Below are positions 61,621-64,000 of a stretch of 64,000 nucleotides of DNA, one piece after another. The notes under the pieces are model-generated. The model was not told the DNA's origin. It did no database searches and saw only the letters and a program-made list of their open reading frames with translations. Numbering within the stretch: position 1 is the stretch's first letter; each line of letters begins with the position of its first letter. Source of the DNA: Osedax fenrisi (lineage: Eukaryota; Annelida; Polychaeta; Sabellida; Siboglinidae); the NCBI GenBank assembly GCA_964019155.1, contig OZ025244.1, forward strand, positions 41,130,389 through 41,194,388. Reading direction: 5' to 3'. Position numbers and translations under genes: made by a program.

Positions 61621-63640
61621 ATCAGAAATTACTCGATTATAATTCGAATATGTTACGTACGAATGAGATCGATATAGTTTTAGAATGTCCATTTAATTTC
61701 AAGTAGAATCAATATATTATATATGTATAATACTATACGTCATTAATATGCTATCCGTTATAGTAACCTTACAATGAAGTATTTAATAAATTTTATTTTT
61801 AATTAAATTTAAATTATTACAGAAATTACTCGATTATAATTCGAATATGTTACGTACGAATGAGATCGATATAGTTTTAGAATGTCCATTTAATTTCAAG
61901 TAGAATCAATATATTATATATGTATAATACTATACGTCATTAATATGCTATCCGTTATAGTAACCTTACAATGAAGTATTTAATAAATTTTATTTTTAAT
62001 TAAATTTAAATTATTACAGAAATTACTCGATTATAATTCGAATATGTTACGTACGAATGAGATCGATATAGTTTTAGAATGTCCATTTAATTTCAAGTAG
62101 AATCAATATATTATATATGTATAATACTATACGTCATTAATATGCTATCCGTTATAGTAACTATACAATGAAGTATTTAATAAATTTTATTTTTAATTAA
62201 ATTTAAATTATTACTATCAGAAATTACTCGATTATAATTCGAATATGTTACGTACGAATGAGATCGATATAGTTTTAGAATGTCCATTTAATTTCAAGTA
62301 GAATCAATATATTATATATGTATAATACTATACGTCATTAATATGCTATCCGTTATAGTAACTATACAATGAAGTATTTAATAAATTTTATTTTTAATTA
62401 AATTTAAATTATTACTATCAGAAATTACTCGATTATAATTCGAATATGTTACGTACGAATGAGATCGATATAGTTTTAGAATGTCCATTTAATTTCAAGT
62501 AGAATCAATATATTATATATGTATAATACTATACGTCATTAATATGCTATCCGTTATAGTAACCTTACAATGAAGTATTTAATAAATTTTATTTTTAATT
62601 AAATTTAAATTATTACAGAAATTACTCGATTATAATTCGAATATGTTACGTACGAATGAGATCGATATAGTTTTAGAATGTCCATTTAATTTCAAGTAGA
62701 ATCAATATATTATATATGTATAATACTATACGTCATTAATATGCTATCCGTTATAGTAACTGTACAATGAAGTATTCGTTAATAAATTTTATTTTTAATT
62801 AAATTTAAATTATTACTATCAGAAATTACTCGATTATAATTCGAATATGTTACGTACGAATGAGATCGATATAGTTTTAGAATGTCCATTTAATTTCAAG
62901 TAGAATCAATATATTATATATGTATAATACTATACGTCATTAATATGCTATCCGTTATAGTAACTATACAATGAAGTATTTAATAAATTTTATTTTTAAT
63001 TAAATTTAAATTATTACAGAAATTACTCGATTATAATTCGAATATGTTACGTACGAATGAGATCGATATAGTTTTAGAATGTCCAATTAATTTCAAGTAG
63101 AATCAATATATTATATATGTATAATACTATACGTCATTAATATGCTATCCGTTATAGTAACTGTACAATGAAGTATTCGTTAATAAATTTTATTTTTAAT
63201 TAAATTTAAATTATTACTATCAGAAATTACTCGATTATAATTCGAATATGTTACGTACGAATGAGATCGATATAGTTTTAGAATGTCCATTTAATTTCAA
63301 GTAGAATCAATATATTATATATGTATAATACTATACGTCATTAATATGCTATCCGTTATAGTAACTATACAATGAAGTATTTAATAAATTTTATTTTTAA
63401 TTAAATTTAAATTATTACAGAAATTACTCGATTATAATTCGAATATGTTACGTACGAATGAGATCGATATAGTTTTAGAATGTCCAATTAATTTCAAGTA
63501 GAATCAATATATTATATATGTATAATACTATACGTCATTAATATGCTATCCGTTATAGTAACTGTACAATGAAGTATTCGTTAATAAATTTTATTTTTAA
63601 TTAAATTTAAATTATTACTATCAGAAATTACTCGATTATC
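61621..63640 (+). repeat. Satellite array 3 (197-206 bp units)
   Basis: Ten units in the same orientation as array 1. In the second half short and long units alternate, and a shared variant (GTCCAATTAATTTC in place of GTCCATTTAATTTC at about 63081 and 63482) recurs every second unit, showing amplification as dimers of about 400 bp. The last unit stops at CTCGATTAT, where the transposase frame takes over. Confidence 0.93.
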
Positions 63641-64000
63641 ATTTGCGATTATGCTAATGAGTTAAATTTGTCTGCGAATTCGCTCGGGCAACACTTCATC
63701 CATCTTCGTGAAATATGCAGTATGCAAATACTGTCTATGGATCTTAGAATGGGTGGTCCAGGTGTTGTAATCGAAATTGATGAAAGTCAGTTTCGCCACA
63801 AGCCGAAACACCACCGCGGTAGAGGCCCCGTCTCTACTGTGTGGGTATTTGGTATGGTTGATACCTCTACGAGTCCTAGTATTGGTATAATGAAAGTTGT
63901 GCCTGACAGGTCTGCTGCCACACTACTTCCCATTATATATGACAATATCAGACCCGGAAGTATCATCCATAGCGATCAATGGGCAGCATACACACGATTA
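63611..64000 (+). CDS. ISXO2/Merlin-type DDE transposase (3' cut by window end)
   Basis: The frame is open from 63611 to the window end (130 codons), and from about 63647 it reads as protein: LGQHFIHLREICSMQ, then VVIEIDESQFRHKPKHHRGR, WVFGMVD, VPDRSAATLLPII and RPGSIIHSDQWAAYTRL. This is the catalytic core of the IS1595/ISXO2 family, called Merlin in animals. The first catalytic Asp is in EIDES (codon 63779-63781) and the second in HSDQWAAY (63974-63976); the third acidic residue would lie beyond the window. No ATG precedes it within the window other than internal ones, so an upstream exon or 5' truncation by the satellite is possible. Confidence 0.88.
   Translation, partial: MITIRNYSIIICDYANELNLSANSLGQHFIHLREICSMQILSMDLRMGGPGVVIEIDESQFRHKPKHHRGRGPVSTVWVFGMVDTSTSPSIGIMKVVPDRSAATLLPIIYDNIRPGSIIHSDQWAAYTRL

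Overview
This is an AT-rich animal (invertebrate-type) nuclear contig dominated by transposable elements, with one well-supported host gene. Intron-split coding with GT/AG borders, Helitron, hAT, Merlin-type, Ty3/gypsy, LINE and tRNA-derived SINE sequences, and a cation-dependent mannose-6-phosphate receptor all point to a metazoan. The species cannot be named from the sequence. Nothing looks bacterial, and most long open frames are low-complexity or shadows.

Layout. 1-11529: a head-to-tail array of non-autonomous Helitrons (the 3' part of one copy, then three copies with both ends), each ending GGGTACGGCTAG and joined by TA/TG microsatellite. 11530-20474: mostly non-coding AT-rich DNA with LINE remnants (12.2 kb plus strand; 12.68-14.25 kb minus strand), one possible lectin-type exon (15.55-15.68 kb) and a 1.2-kb hAT-type element with an exact 8-bp target duplication (17097-18294). 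20475-26608: a CR1/L2-like LINE split by a young 4.7-kb Ty3/gypsy retrotransposon on the minus strand, with two LTRs, primer-binding site, polypurine tract, gag-protease and pol frames, and a 5-bp target duplication. 26879-31917: 5' and 3' ends of a hAT element 5 kb apart with MITEs, duplications and a LINE inserted between. 33755-38112: two satellite arrays in opposite orientation, each with the same outer head. 38.1-45 kb: a SINE, LINE scraps, and a compact hAT derivative (42103-43184) with an exact 8-bp target duplication.

45406-58044, minus strand: a gene for a cation-dependent mannose-6-phosphate receptor, assembled here from six exons. The deduced product is about 260 residues: signal peptide, MRH lectin domain with six cysteines and all four family ligand residues (Q, R, E, Y), one membrane span and a cytosolic tail with a conserved FW motif. 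Three different minisatellites (47, 19 and 22 bp units) lie within about 10 bases of exon borders of this gene.

58-64 kb: AT-rich DNA with palindromes, LINE tails, then a third satellite array with the same head (61263-63640) running directly into an open frame for an ISXO2/Merlin-type DDE transposase cut by the window end. The satellite may therefore be a structural part of a Merlin-type element; this is inference.
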